Notes: a model not told the origin generated them from the letters alone. Counted from the stretch's first letter, positions 39,558 through 49,783 are shown. The stretch: DNA of 64,000 nucleotides from Tritrichomonas foetus (GCA_001839685.1 MLAK01000671.1:108883-172882), one strand, 5' to 3'. Numbers and translations: made by a program.

Positions 39558-39672
39558 TATTCAATGTGAGCTTCAGAATCATCTATTCAATTTTTTCCCC
39601 AAATATAAACTATGAAAATTTTTCCGGGCTTATATGGTCTGTAATTCAAAGATAAAGACCACATAAAAGCGG

Positions 39673-39680
39673 AAAAAGTT
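39673..39680 (+). promoter_or_regulatory. AAAAAGTT octamer upstream of BTB gene
   Basis: It lies 33 bases before the ATG at 39714 and 116 bases from the divergent ATG at 39557. A TCACAG initiator-like site at 39708 is 4 bases before the ATG. Inference. Confidence 0.35.
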
Positions 39681-39713
39681 ACATTATTAATCTTGATCCT
39701 AAAATTTTCACAG

Positions 39714-41318
39714 ATGAAGCCAATTTCATTTGCATCGATTTTAGAATCCCACGCATTCAGCGACTTTAAACTCAAAGTCAACGATAAAATTTATCTACTC
39801 CACCGAGCAATTTTAAGTCAAAGAAGCCAATATTTCCAAGAATTGTTCAAAAACGATCCAACCTTGCTGCACAAAGAAGTGGAGCTGTCGGACGACCTTG
39901 TTATCTATTTCAAATGCCTCCTATCGTATCTTTACTCATCTCCTCAATTTTATGTCCAGCCAAATTCGTTTTGCTGCTTGACCCAATTAGCCGTTATTTT
40001 CAAAGTTCCAACGCTCCTAGGCACGCTTTATCGATGGATAGATTCAAATCTCGACTATTACAACGTTCTTTCGTTTTATCAGCAATTATTGCCATTCAAA
40101 GAAAAACTCGAAGAATTCTTTAAAATGTTTACAAATACGATTATTGAATACTTTGAAAATTTAGATTTCGACGCAATTGCCACAACTCTTCCATTTAATG
40201 ATTTCGCAAATATTTTGTCCGACGAAAGACTCTCAAATTGTGTCTCATCGTATGGAAAATCACTTTCTATTGCGAAATATCTCACAAAAAATCACTTTTT
40301 GAGTTATGATCAAAAATCATATTTATTCAAAATTTACATTGAAACAGATTGGCTCGTAAATTTTTCTGATATGTGTGAAAATGTAAATGAAGATCAACTC
40401 CCTGAGCTCATCGAATTTGCCGCAAGGCATTTTTCAAAAATGACCATTGAAGAGTTGAATGACCTGAATGATAAAACAATTGATCAACTTTTGGCTTCAC
40501 AAAATTTGGATGCTCGAAGTGAAAAACATATAAATGAGAAAATTAATTTGCTTCTTTCTTCATCTTCCACAAATAAAAGACGGTCTCAGATTTTGTGGAA
40601 TAGAACAGGTGATCCAAATAATCCCAGATCTTTTTACAACAGAAAAATTACACCAAAAAATTTACGATGTTTAGTTTTAGGTTCAATGATGTTTGAAAAT
40701 TTATCAGATATTAAACATACATTAGTTGATAGTGGTCTCGACAAAAAAAATGTCGTTTTATATAACGCTGACATGTTGACTCCTTCTTTAGAGTTTTTGT
40801 TTTTATTTGATGTTATTTTTGTATTTACTCATTATCAATTTCAGTCACGAGTTTTGATAAGTGAACGATTGACAAAATATATTAAAATCCGTGGAGGTGG
40901 TGTTGTTTATGCTTATGGATTTATGAGAAAAGACGAGTGGGGATGCGGAGAAAAGCCACTCATCGACTTGTTACCATTTGAACGAGGGAAAAGACATAAT
41001 GATCATGTTCATACTGTTTTAAAAATCATCACAAATACACAATGTGATTTAGTGAAAGACATCAATCAGATCAAAATAAGTGAGTTTTCACCTCGGGCTG
41101 ATGTAAAATTGCGAGCAGATGCTCATTTGATTGCTTCATATGAAGATAATATTCCATTCGTTGCTTATTCCGATATTCATAATTCTGATGCGAAAATTGT
41201 CGGCTTAAATTACTATCCAATAACGAGCAGGATTCACAGGTTTGGATGGAGCCCAGCTCTTCCGATTGTGCAACTTTTGGCTAAAGCTGTGAAGTTCTCA
41301 GTAGGTATAGAGTCATAG
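39714..41318 (+). CDS. BTB domain protein with possible amidotransferase-like C-terminus
   Basis: A 534-residue protein. BTB/POZ at ~10-115: ESHAFSDFKLKVNDKIYLLHRAIL then SQRSQYFQELF and SYLYSSPQF, the standard BTB core. A BACK-like helical region follows (~120-290). The C-terminal ~220 residues (from NLRCLVLGSMMFE) look like an alpha/beta fold with the pattern of class I glutamine-amidotransferase/ThuA-like domains: a strand 'FDVIFVFTHYQF', a helix, then RGGGVVYAYGF and a terminal segment on 'VGLNYYP'. No catalytic Cys-His-Glu triad is evident, so it may be only structural. BTB proteins often recruit Cullin-3. The frame begins at a TTG at 39693; ATG chosen. Confidence 0.7.
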   Translation: MKPISFASILESHAFSDFKLKVNDKIYLLHRAILSQRSQYFQELFKNDPTLLHKEVELSDDLVIYFKCLLSYLYSSPQFYVQPNSFCCLTQLAVIFKVPTLLGTLYRWIDSNLDYYNVLSFYQQLLPFKEKLEEFFKMFTNTIIEYFENLDFDAIATTLPFNDFANILSDERLSNCVSSYGKSLSIAKYLTKNHFLSYDQKSYLFKIYIETDWLVNFSDMCENVNEDQLPELIEFAARHFSKMTIEELNDLNDKTIDQLLASQNLDARSEKHINEKINLLLSSSSTNKRRSQILWNRTGDPNNPRSFYNRKITPKNLRCLVLGSMMFENLSDIKHTLVDSGLDKKNVVLYNADMLTPSLEFLFLFDVIFVFTHYQFQSRVLISERLTKYIKIRGGGVVYAYGFMRKDEWGCGEKPLIDLLPFERGKRHNDHVHTVLKIITNTQCDLVKDINQIKISEFSPRADVKLRADAHLIASYEDNIPFVAYSDIHNSDAKIVGLNYYPITSRIHRFGWSPALPIVQLLAKAVKFSVGIES

Positions 41319-41809
41319 AAAATGTTATTTAATAAATTATAGTATTTCTATCTTTAGAATTCTTTCTATAGAACTCTTTCTTTTCTTAAAGAGAATAAAA
41401 GGTCAAATAGATACAAATTATTGACCCATAGTAAAAATCAATTAATATTCGTGTGATGAAAATAGAAGTTCAATTTGAACATAAACTTTAATATAAAGAA
41501 ATTGATGATAAATTCGTAGGTTTTACTCGTAAAACTATGTTCTTGGTTTATAAAAAGGAAAAGTTTATATAGAAAAATGTACTACACAATATACATTTTT
41601 ACTCATAAAACTGTGTGATAGGAATTCTATTTGTATATAATATGATTGGAAGTATGAATTAAATAAATTTAGTTTTTGAATCACTATCATTGTCATCCTC
41701 TAGGTTTCAGCATTTTATAAGAGAATAAAGTTCATTATTATATGAATGCAAATTTTTATGAAATGATTCGGGATTAGATAGATGAATTAACTCAAGGACA
41801 ATGAAATAG

Positions 41810-41851
<42 letters not shown>

Positions 41852-41995
41852 CCCCCTTTTTTTTTTTTTTTCATGAATTGAAAGTAATTACTGATTTTCA
41901 TTATCAGAGCTATCATATTGATTGGATAAATAATAATCTTTAGCAAAAGCTACAAAATCATCGCTCTCATAAATATCATCTTCATAAATTGGCAA
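41319..41995. other. convergent intergenic with pyrimidine tract
   Basis: AT-rich spacer between the BTB gene and the ankyrin gene. The only landmark is the CT/C/T tract at 41811-41871 (separate entry). Confidence 0.6.
41811..41871. repeat. (CT)n-C8-T15 pyrimidine tract
   Basis: About 18 CT dinucleotides are followed by a C run then a T run, all pyrimidine on the plus strand. Prone to slippage and possible triplex formation. Confidence 0.95.
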
Positions 41996-43819
41996 TTAAG
42001 GAGGGTTGTAATTTGCCTCAAAATGCAAATTTGGAAATGTTGGTATTATATGATCTTCATTTCGGTGAATTAGATTCATATTTACAGTCTTTACATTTGA
42101 TTTACCTAGAACATCCAAAAAGTCATTTCGTCCTGCTGTTTCAAGCTCAAGTTGATAAAATTTTCCGACAAGTGATGGATTTATTTTGATGATTTCTTGA
42201 ATTTGGAGCAAACTTAGCATTTGATAAATTTTTTGGATTGGAAATTCGATATTTTTACAGAATAGAATAGCAATTCTTTGTAGTGCCCAATTTTGGTCAG
42301 GGCAATTTAATAAAATATTAAGATGTTCTTGCGTAAAACATACGTTTCTTTCAAGAGCTCTTTCAAAGAAACTTAGAAAATAATTTTGATTCTTTAGATA
42401 GTAATCCAAAAAGTGAGGATATTTCGAAAGATCTAAATCTTTATAAGACATTAAAATAGAAATAAAATTCGTTTTTTTCAGAATACGTTCTTTCGTTAAG
42501 CATCCTGAGCTTTCAATTACTTCATTGTTTAATATATTATATTTGGACAAACAAATCAGGTCAGCTATTTTTCCTTTATTTAAAACTCTTCGAACTGGCA
42601 TATTATATTTAGAAAATTTAAATTTGGCACCAGAATCAAGCAATAAAACTAGTGAATGAAAATCGCAGTTATCTAAATGTTCATCTTTCAAAAAAGAAAA
42701 ATCAAAACCATTTTTTTGCATTTTTGAGATTAATGAATATGTATTCGCATTGATAGCATTTAAAAGAAGTTCGTATGTATGTTCATAAATATCTTCATTG
42801 TAAATTTCACAAATTAAAAATTTAGCGGTTTCATATGTTTTCAGGGTGATTTCTGTTAAGATTTTTGAAAGTGGAAATTCTTGAATGATTTTTTGGTGAT
42901 ATTTACCAAGTATAATTCGAAGAGGATTAAAATTATCGAATTCAATAGATGTTTTAAAAGCTTGAAAAAGTTGATCAGGGGAATTTGCTAAATCATGAAA
43001 AGTTAAGAAATATGAAATCATATCTGAAAATTCTGTTTTTAGAGATGATAAAAGTCCTTCAAAAAGAACTTTTGATAAACATCCATATAGTTTAACACAA
43101 GTTGAAATCATAAATTTAACCATTGCTAAAGAACCAGAAAATACAGAAACTTCTATTAATTCTTGACTACTGTTCTTTTTGGATCGTTTAAATTTCTGAA
43201 TAATCTGTTCTGGAGTATGTTTGAAGATATATGAAACAATTTCAACTTGGTCTTCATAAATAGCTGTTTTTACATAATCAATAATATTTGGTTTATTATT
43301 AATTTGTAAATCATGCATATAAAATTGAACAATGTTTAAATGCCCATGCTCAATCGCACTAAGAATATAATGAGGTTTAATTTCAACACCTTTCATATAT
43401 AAATAACGAATAACATCCAAATTACCATATTTAAATGCTGCATAAATCGGCGGAGAGATATGTTTAACCTTTGAGAAATTAGCTTGATTATTATATAAAT
43501 CACGTATTATATTAAGATTACCTCCAATACATGCATTACGTAAAATAATATAGATAACATACCAATCAAAATCAGGATTCTTCAAAAAAGTTTCAATCTG
43601 ATAAATATCATTCAAATAGAAATAAATTCGCTCTGCCCCAAAATATGTTATAAGTGATAAGTATGTTTGATTTTTCTGAAGTTCCTTTGGATACTTGTAA
43701 AGATCGACTTTTGGAAATACAATTTTCTCAAATAAATTGTTACCATCTGTTAGTTGCATGAAAGCATATAAATCATCTTCGAGTAACACATCGATCAACT
43801 TTGCCCTCCAAGTATCCAT
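41996..43819 (-). CDS. ankyrin repeat protein
   Basis: A 607-residue protein with a helical N-terminal ~100 residues and ankyrin repeats most visible at ~110-215 (ACIGGNLNIIRDLYNN, AAFKYGNLDVIRYLYMKG, SAIEHGHLNIVQFYMHD), each with the G-N/H-L-x-I-V/I-x-x-L/F pattern. Further degenerate repeats continue to ~450. This layout, including the DUF3447-like N-terminal part, is typical of the very large ankyrin family of trichomonads. Binding partners unknown. Divergent from the TBL2-like gene; the shared intergenic region has four AAAAAGTT octamers. Confidence 0.75.
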   Translation of the reverse strand: MDTWRAKLIDVLLEDDLYAFMQLTDGNNLFEKIVFPKVDLYKYPKELQKNQTYLSLITYFGAERIYFYLNDIYQIETFLKNPDFDWYVIYIILRNACIGGNLNIIRDLYNNQANFSKVKHISPPIYAAFKYGNLDVIRYLYMKGVEIKPHYILSAIEHGHLNIVQFYMHDLQINNKPNIIDYVKTAIYEDQVEIVSYIFKHTPEQIIQKFKRSKKNSSQELIEVSVFSGSLAMVKFMISTCVKLYGCLSKVLFEGLLSSLKTEFSDMISYFLTFHDLANSPDQLFQAFKTSIEFDNFNPLRIILGKYHQKIIQEFPLSKILTEITLKTYETAKFLICEIYNEDIYEHTYELLLNAINANTYSLISKMQKNGFDFSFLKDEHLDNCDFHSLVLLLDSGAKFKFSKYNMPVRRVLNKGKIADLICLSKYNILNNEVIESSGCLTKERILKKTNFISILMSYKDLDLSKYPHFLDYYLKNQNYFLSFFERALERNVCFTQEHLNILLNCPDQNWALQRIAILFCKNIEFPIQKIYQMLSLLQIQEIIKINPSLVGKFYQLELETAGRNDFLDVLGKSNVKTVNMNLIHRNEDHIIPTFPNLHFEANYNPP

Positions 43820-44475
43820 TTAGTATTAATTGCAACGCAAAAAAAAAAATAATAAGTATCAAACTCTGTGTCATACAAAAGGCATTGAATTGGGAAAATG
43901 TGTCATATTCAAAAAGTTAAAAAATTTGATGCAAAAAGTGATTGATCTTAGATTTAAATATCAACTTTTTCAATAATATATTAAAGAGTATCATGTCACT
44001 TCACCTAAATAGAAAAAAAAAAAAGAAAAAAATAAAACTAAAGTGACATTTTTTTTCGTGAACACTTTTTGTTAATTTGACTTTTAATTTGGCCTTAAAT
44101 GTTCACGGTAAAACCGGTCGCACTTTAGTTGTCACTGATTGAGTGTTACACAGGGTAATTAACCAAGTTTGGTAATCTTTTTAAGTTTGGTTGTTATGAA
44201 GAGCTATAGAGAGAAAATAATAATGGGGAAGGATGAAAATCATAATGAAGAATGATGGTAGACAAGATGAAAAGTTGGAGAATACATATCAACTTTTTCG
44301 AAATTAATTCAATTTGGTACACAATTTTGTTGTGATGAAAATAAAGTTTTTAACTTTTTAAAACATCTCATACAAATAAAACCGCAGTCAACTGTCAAAC
44401 TCATTAATGGTGAAATTTCTAAACACACATGTCAATTTCCAAGGTTAATTTAAAAACAAATATTTTAAACGAAAA
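43820..44475. promoter_or_regulatory. divergent intergenic with repeated AAAAAGTT octamers
   Basis: Between divergent starts at 43819 and 44476, the octamer or its complement occurs at 43911-43918, 43963-43970, 44291-44298 and 44352-44359, with a near match (CAAAAAGTG) at 43932. This is the densest cluster in the window and suggests regulatory DNA. A polyA-rich stretch lies at about 44018-44040. No gene seen. Confidence 0.45.
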
Positions 44476-45771
44476 ATGAACGACAATTGGATCCCTTACT
44501 TCTTTTTAGGGATTATCATCATTTTAATATTATCCTGCGTTTATACATACAAGCATAAGGAAGAGATTTTCGAAATGGCCGGAATCGAATTGCCGGGTGC
44601 CACCAAAAAGCCAAAGAAGGTCAACCAGCGAGTAAGACCAAACGCAAAAAGAACAGGAAAAATGTACGGAAACAAAAGCCACAAACAAGATGTGGTGAAC
44701 CGCAATGAAACAAAATCTCAGCCAGACCTCGTAAATAAACCCACAGTCGTCAAGCCAAAGCCAAAACCAGTTCCAAAAACGCACGAAGAAGAAGAAGACG
44801 AAAAACGGATATCTGATGTTACTATCAGCACAAAAGGAACACCTCTCAGCGCTTTTGTTTTGAATACAGCTGGATCTTTATTAATTTGTTCAGGAAAAAA
44901 TCACAAAAGCTTTTTATTTGCGATTGGCGGATTGGATTTTAATATGATGCCTTTAGAGCAATATTTCGAACTTGACACATGTGATATTCCAGTGTTATGC
45001 TCACTCCAGCCAGACGGTGAATTTCATATTGTTTATGCTCATGGAAATCGACAAAGTTTATCTTCATCACAAATTACATTTGATGATGAAGCTAAGCCAG
45101 TTATCACAAAAAGTTCATTTAATGTTCCAAATGCATACATTAAAAACATTCAAAAAATTTCTTCAGATCCAAAAGGAAAATATGTTGTTACTTTAGTCGA
45201 TCATGAATTATTGAATATTTATAATCCAAAAGGCGAACTTTTGTTCAAGCAACACTTTGAAAACAAAAAATGTAGCGATTTTGCAATTCTTCGCGATTTT
45301 TCAAAAATTGCTGTTTCATCAGGAGCTAAAGTGTTCGTTTATAGAATTGTTGAAACTCCTCTTGTTCAGCTTGAGCTCGACGCAACAGTTACAGTCAGCT
45401 CAAACGCTCCTGTCGTTTCTCTTTCATTCTCTGAAAAAACTCACCAATTAGTCGTTGCTGCATCAGACGGATTAATCACTGTATATAAAGAACAGCCAGA
45501 ATCAGGTGTTGATTTAAGACTGAAAAGCTCAAACGTTAAAATTGTGAGAGCTTCTCCAACATCCGATTTTCTTGCGATTATTTCTCAGAAATCAAAATTC
45601 CAACTCGTCAATATGTCAACAGGCGAAATGTACAGTCAACTAGATACAGTTCATGAAGGCGAGGCACACTTCCTAGAATGGTCATTTAGTGGAAAATGGC
45701 TCTTCGTCGGTAGTAAGCAAAAACCAAATATCGAAACTTTTCACTTCAATGAAGGAAAATCTGAACAATAA
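44476..45771 (+). CDS. TBL2-like ER membrane WD40 protein
   Basis: A 431-residue protein. One N-terminal membrane helix (PYFFLGIIIILILSCVYTY, 7-25), then a basic, disordered linker (~45-105), then a WD40 propeller to the end. That plan and the order of blades (NIQKISSDPKGKYVV, FAILRDFSKIAVSSG, VVSLSFSEKTHQLVV, AHFLEWSFSGKWLFVG) parallel animal TBL2, a type II/III ER membrane protein tied to the PERK stress pathway and mRNA binding. SEC12/PREB, another ER WD40 protein, is an alternative, but its membrane helix is C-terminal. Assignment is by plan and pattern. Confidence 0.55.
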   Translation: MNDNWIPYFFLGIIIILILSCVYTYKHKEEIFEMAGIELPGATKKPKKVNQRVRPNAKRTGKMYGNKSHKQDVVNRNETKSQPDLVNKPTVVKPKPKPVPKTHEEEEDEKRISDVTISTKGTPLSAFVLNTAGSLLICSGKNHKSFLFAIGGLDFNMMPLEQYFELDTCDIPVLCSLQPDGEFHIVYAHGNRQSLSSSQITFDDEAKPVITKSSFNVPNAYIKNIQKISSDPKGKYVVTLVDHELLNIYNPKGELLFKQHFENKKCSDFAILRDFSKIAVSSGAKVFVYRIVETPLVQLELDATVTVSSNAPVVSLSFSEKTHQLVVAASDGLITVYKEQPESGVDLRLKSSNVKIVRASPTSDFLAIISQKSKFQLVNMSTGEMYSQLDTVHEGEAHFLEWSFSGKWLFVGSKQKPNIETFHFNEGKSEQ

Positions 45772-45999
45772 AATCAATAAAGAAAAGGAAATTTGATAGT
45801 ACTATAAAGAGTAAATTTTATTACTAACCATTATATTATTACTTTTATCCATAATTATTATTTTTTGTAAAGATATCTTTAAAATGTAAACATCATATTA
45901 TATAGTGTGTCTATATAATTGGAAAAGATAAATTTATTATCAGTGTGTCCAAAAAGATGAATCTTTTTTTTCCGAATTTTTAAACGGCCATTTAGTTTC
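45772..45999. other. short intergenic
   Basis: AT-rich spacer between two plus-strand genes. The leader of the next gene reads CGGCCATTTAGTTTC just before the ATG. Nothing else seen. Confidence 0.5.
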
Positions 46000-47091
46000 A
46001 TGACAGCCTCAGAAAACTTCGCAAATAAAGTTGCCGAACTTTGGAACCGTGTCCAAAGCAATGAAGAGTCAGTTGTCGAAAGAAAACAGATTTTGAATGA
46101 ATGCGATGAGCTCAATGCTAACCCAGAATTTGCATCAAACGGATTCCTTGTTGCCAAGGTCAAGCTTATCCAACACAAAGCCGGAAAAGTTACAGATCTT
46201 TCAGTTCTCGCTACAGAATTTGAAGAGTTCGCCAGACATCAGCCATCAACAGATGTATGGATCTGCTTAGCTGAAACCTACCTTCATGAAGGCAAAGCAG
46301 AATCAGCAGTTTCACCACTTGAATACGCACAAGCTCTTGGTGAAAATGCAGACGTTTTGATATTATTGTCACTTTGCTACAGAAGGTTAGAAAAGAAAGA
46401 CCCACAAAAATCACTTGATTATGCAAAACAAGCTGTCAAACTTGAAATGACAAATGGAAAAGCCTGGGGAAACTTAGGTATTGCTTTACTTTCAATTGCT
46501 GGGCATGACAATATTGTTCAAGCATCAAAGGCATTCAAATGTGCTATCAAAAACGGCCAACAAAACAATGCCGATGTTATGATGAATTTGGGAACTGTTA
46601 ATGAGCTCCTTCTTGATTTCAAGGAAGCTATTCATTGCTATGAAGAAGCAATCAGAATTGCAGGACAATGGCAAGTCGCTGTTGATTCTGTCTCAAGAGT
46701 ACAATCGCGTTTAGATTCTGTTATGGCACGTGCTGAATTGATTCCAAAGATTAGACCATCAAAGAAGAACAAGCTTCTTCAGAGAATCACTGCTGATGAT
46801 GAATATCTTGTTGTAGAAGCACCTTTCCCAATGGAAGATCCATCACAAATTATACTATGTATGAATAACAAATCAGAAGTTTTTGCTTTTGGCATCATCA
46901 AAACAATGCGTGCTTACGTTATCCCAGAAAAATCAGTTTTGAAGATGCCAACACCAGAATTTGTAAACTTAGAAATTAAGGATAAACAAATCAAATACTA
47001 CGTAATAGATGATATGCGTAAGGTTAAAATCCTTCATGGTGCCACACCAGCTGATGTTCCACCAGTAAGCATCAGCAGCTCAATCGCATAA
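46000..47091 (+). CDS. TTC5: TTC5/Strap-like TPR protein
   Basis: A 363-residue protein. TPR repeats fill ~55-225: DVWICLAETYLHEGKAESA, ALGENADVLILLSLCYRRL, GKAWGNLGIALLSIAG, ADVMMNLGTVNELLLDFKEA. A C-terminal ~100-residue beta-rich domain (from ~255, with FAFGIIKTMRAYVIPEKSV and IKDKQIKYYVID) fits the OB fold of TTC5. In animals TTC5 recognises nascent tubulin on ribosomes and triggers tubulin mRNA decay, and also acts as a p300 cofactor in the nucleus. Length is close to that of animal TTC5 (~440, minus the N-terminal part). The stop is embedded in TAAAA, matching the trichomonad habit of a poly(A) signal overlapping the stop. Confidence 0.75.
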   Translation: MTASENFANKVAELWNRVQSNEESVVERKQILNECDELNANPEFASNGFLVAKVKLIQHKAGKVTDLSVLATEFEEFARHQPSTDVWICLAETYLHEGKAESAVSPLEYAQALGENADVLILLSLCYRRLEKKDPQKSLDYAKQAVKLEMTNGKAWGNLGIALLSIAGHDNIVQASKAFKCAIKNGQQNNADVMMNLGTVNELLLDFKEAIHCYEEAIRIAGQWQVAVDSVSRVQSRLDSVMARAELIPKIRPSKKNKLLQRITADDEYLVVEAPFPMEDPSQIILCMNNKSEVFAFGIIKTMRAYVIPEKSVLKMPTPEFVNLEIKDKQIKYYVIDDMRKVKILHGATPADVPPVSISSSIA

Positions 47092-47341
47092 AATATTTAA
47101 TATCTTTAAAAAGACCACTTTTAACTCAGCCTTTATTTCTAATTCTTTTATCCCATTTCCATCCATTTCCTTATATTTTTGTGATTGAATCTTTTCCCTA
47201 ACAGTTGGAAATTAAAAGTAATGCTTTCTTTCATTAATATATATTTGTTGATCTGAATTTGAATGTAAAAATAAAACACAACAAGAAAAATGCAAATGTA
47301 TATATAATTTATTACTAACATTAATGAAATATAATCATAGT
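47092..47341. other. convergent intergenic
   Basis: AT-rich spacer between the TTC5 and transportin-like genes. No gene or repeat seen. Confidence 0.6.
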
Positions 47342-49408
47342 TTATGTTGGGGCTTGTGCTGAAGTAAGCTCTGGATGGAATGACATGTATGCACCAATTA
47401 ATTGCTTACTTTCTTCAATGAGCCTCTCTTCATCTAAATTTACACAGTTTTGAATCGCAACCTGCAAAATTTCAGGATTTATCACTACTTTTTGCGGATA
47501 CATATTGATTAATCTCAAAAGAACCAAAGAAATATTATCAGCATCAAGTTGATCAATATCAATTTCTTGAAGAGCTTTTCCAAACACAGAAATCAAATTT
47601 TCGCATACATCTTTTGAAATGAGAAGTTGCTGGCTTAATTTAAATAAATCATAAAGAACTAGTGCAACATTTCCTAAAATTCCAGATACTTGGTAATCCA
47701 TATTCGAAATATATTGGATAATTATTGGAATTAATGGTTCAAAAAGTTGAAAAGCATTTCGTAACAAATCACTTGCAAACGCCCATGAATCAATAATTAA
47801 ACTAGAAGTAGAACAGACTAACAATGGAGCAATTTTTGGCACAATAACACTAAAAATTTGATGTGTAGGATTAATAGAAAAAAAGTTACTCATCAATTGA
47901 AGAGTAATTCTGCATAAATCTGGGTCACTTTCAAAATTATCAAGTTGAGGAATAATTTTTGGTGAAAGTGTTTGGAGTAAAGTTTCTGAAGATGTTGGCA
48001 TCTTCAAAATAGCTGCTGCAATCACACCAAAATAATAATAGTTTATAAAATCATCAGATGAAGTCATATAGGCATTCACCATATAACTTACTAATGAAGC
48101 AATTTCTTCATGACCTTCTAAATAGTCAACAGAACCAAAAAATATTGCAATAAATTCCAAAATACATGGCAATTCATCCTTTTCAGGTGACTGAAGCATT
48201 CTTACAATGAATTCTTTAAATGGATCACAAGGAAGTTCAATTTCAGAAATCATTGGCATTAAAGACCTCAATGCTTGCATTCTTATGAATGGATCTTCAT
48301 CAATTGTTAATGGAAAAATCGTCGAAATTATCGGTGCAATGAATTCTTGATGTGATTGAGTTAAACTGCATAAACAAGGAATTACTTCTTTCTTTAAAGG
48401 ACTATTTAGAAGTTCCAAAAGTGTGTTACAAATAGGCTCGATATCAGAAACAAAACCTTGAATTGCAGTAATTGCCCTTAATGCTTTTATTGAAGCACTT
48501 TTTGACATTTCTTTAATGTCGGTGCTGATTTGTGGAAGGAGTAAAGAAGTCAATTCTTCTGGATATTGCTCACCAATATGAAGAAGCGAATTAATTGATT
48601 GTTTAGAAATTCCATCAGCGTCAATTTCTTCATCATTTGATAGATTTTTGTAGAGTGAAATGACAACTTCAGGAATGAATGGCAGATTTTCAGCGTTTTC
48701 GAAATAATCAGCAGCTGGTATACTTTTTGAGTAGTCAGGATCGTTGATTAAAGGAATGAGAAAGGCAATTAAATTCTGATCAACATCATAGTTCAAAATT
48801 TCAATCACAACGTGAATAAATTCAATCATAACATCATTTGGAAGTTCATTTAAATGAGCGAAAAGAGGAAGAATAATCACTTGTTTAACTTCGGATGGAA
48901 ATTTATTGACAAATAGTCTGCAAGTTGACAAAATTTGACAAGAAAGTGGTGATATCAAATATTGGGATAGCATTGGAATAATTACTGGATTTAATATATA
49001 ATTTTTTTGCAGAAGTTCGTTTAATAAACTGAGAGCAGAACTGATTTGACTTGGGTCTGATAAAAGCGTCATTATAATTGATTCAATATTTTGAAATGTA
49101 TCCGTTCCGTATTCTAAAGCGATGTCGGCAATCAGAGAAGAAACCAAATTAACAAGGATCGGATCTTGCGAAGAAAGAATCGGCGAAAGAGTCGGTTCGA
49201 CAAGTTTTTTCAAATTCGATTCGTTTGCAAAATCAAAAGTTTTAATCAACTGTTTCATTAAAGAAATTGCAGTAATTCGAATGAATGGCGGCAGTTGTTG
49301 ATTCGAAATTGCGTCGAGTAAATATAGCGAAAAATCAGGATGAGATTTCATTTGTTCAATTGTTTGGTAAATTTGAGTTTGAACATTTTGATCTGGCGAT
49401 TTGATCAA
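47342..49408 (-). CDS. transportin/importin-beta-like karyopherin, start codon missing
   Basis: 688 residues of HEAT solenoid. The N-terminus matches transportin-1: 'ILNLIKSPDQNVQTQIYQTI' then HPDFSLYLLDAI, paralleling the ILQLLKESQSPDTTIQ...YPDFNNYL of the animal protein, so it should carry nuclear cargo under Ran control. The protein is short for the family (~890). The visible frame begins at TTG (49408) with no ATG, yet coding-like sequence continues upstream in the same frame to a TGA near 49613, and transportin homology suggests the start should be 10-30 codons further up. An ATG at 49498-49500 lies in the wrong frame by one base, so a one-base deletion there is likely (inference). The octamer AACTTTTT is at 49517. 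Confidence 0.65.
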   Translation of the reverse strand: MIKSPDQNVQTQIYQTIEQMKSHPDFSLYLLDAISNQQLPPFIRITAISLMKQLIKTFDFANESNLKKLVEPTLSPILSSQDPILVNLVSSLIADIALEYGTDTFQNIESIIMTLLSDPSQISSALSLLNELLQKNYILNPVIIPMLSQYLISPLSCQILSTCRLFVNKFPSEVKQVIILPLFAHLNELPNDVMIEFIHVVIEILNYDVDQNLIAFLIPLINDPDYSKSIPAADYFENAENLPFIPEVVISLYKNLSNDEEIDADGISKQSINSLLHIGEQYPEELTSLLLPQISTDIKEMSKSASIKALRAITAIQGFVSDIEPICNTLLELLNSPLKKEVIPCLCSLTQSHQEFIAPIISTIFPLTIDEDPFIRMQALRSLMPMISEIELPCDPFKEFIVRMLQSPEKDELPCILEFIAIFFGSVDYLEGHEEIASLVSYMVNAYMTSSDDFINYYYFGVIAAAILKMPTSSETLLQTLSPKIIPQLDNFESDPDLCRITLQLMSNFFSINPTHQIFSVIVPKIAPLLVCSTSSLIIDSWAFASDLLRNAFQLFEPLIPIIIQYISNMDYQVSGILGNVALVLYDLFKLSQQLLISKDVCENLISVFGKALQEIDIDQLDADNISLVLLRLINMYPQKVVINPEILQVAIQNCVNLDEERLIEESKQLIGAYMSFHPELTSAQAPT

Positions 49409-49783
49409 ATTAAGAATATCAGCAATCTGCTGTCTGAGATTTGGATCTAAAGTGACTTGAATTTTGGAAAATTTTGTTTTGAAATACTCTGTTTGATCAT
49501 CGTTTGAAATGTGGGAAACTTTTTTAGAATTTAATTGGCCAAGTGTCTTTAATTGATGGACAAATATACATTGAATATCTATCTTTGAAAAATTGATTTC
49601 CTTCTGAAATAAAGTAGAACTAAGTGCTCAATCAAAAAAGTGTTCTAATAGATAGTTTTCACTAATCGAATTCCAAATATACATGCTTAATGTATTCACA
49701 CATGTATAAGCTCACTTTTTCGAAAATTAATGTTTTGATGAAAAAAATGTTAACCAATAAAAAATCCTTATAATAAGTAATAT
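49409..49783. other. 5' region of karyopherin and intergenic
   Basis: 49409 to ~49500 is coding-like in frame with the karyopherin (decoded ...TEYFKTKFSKIQVTLDPNL...). The remainder up to 49783 is AT-rich spacer with the octamer and a CACTTTTTCG near 49713. No other gene seen. Confidence 0.5.
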
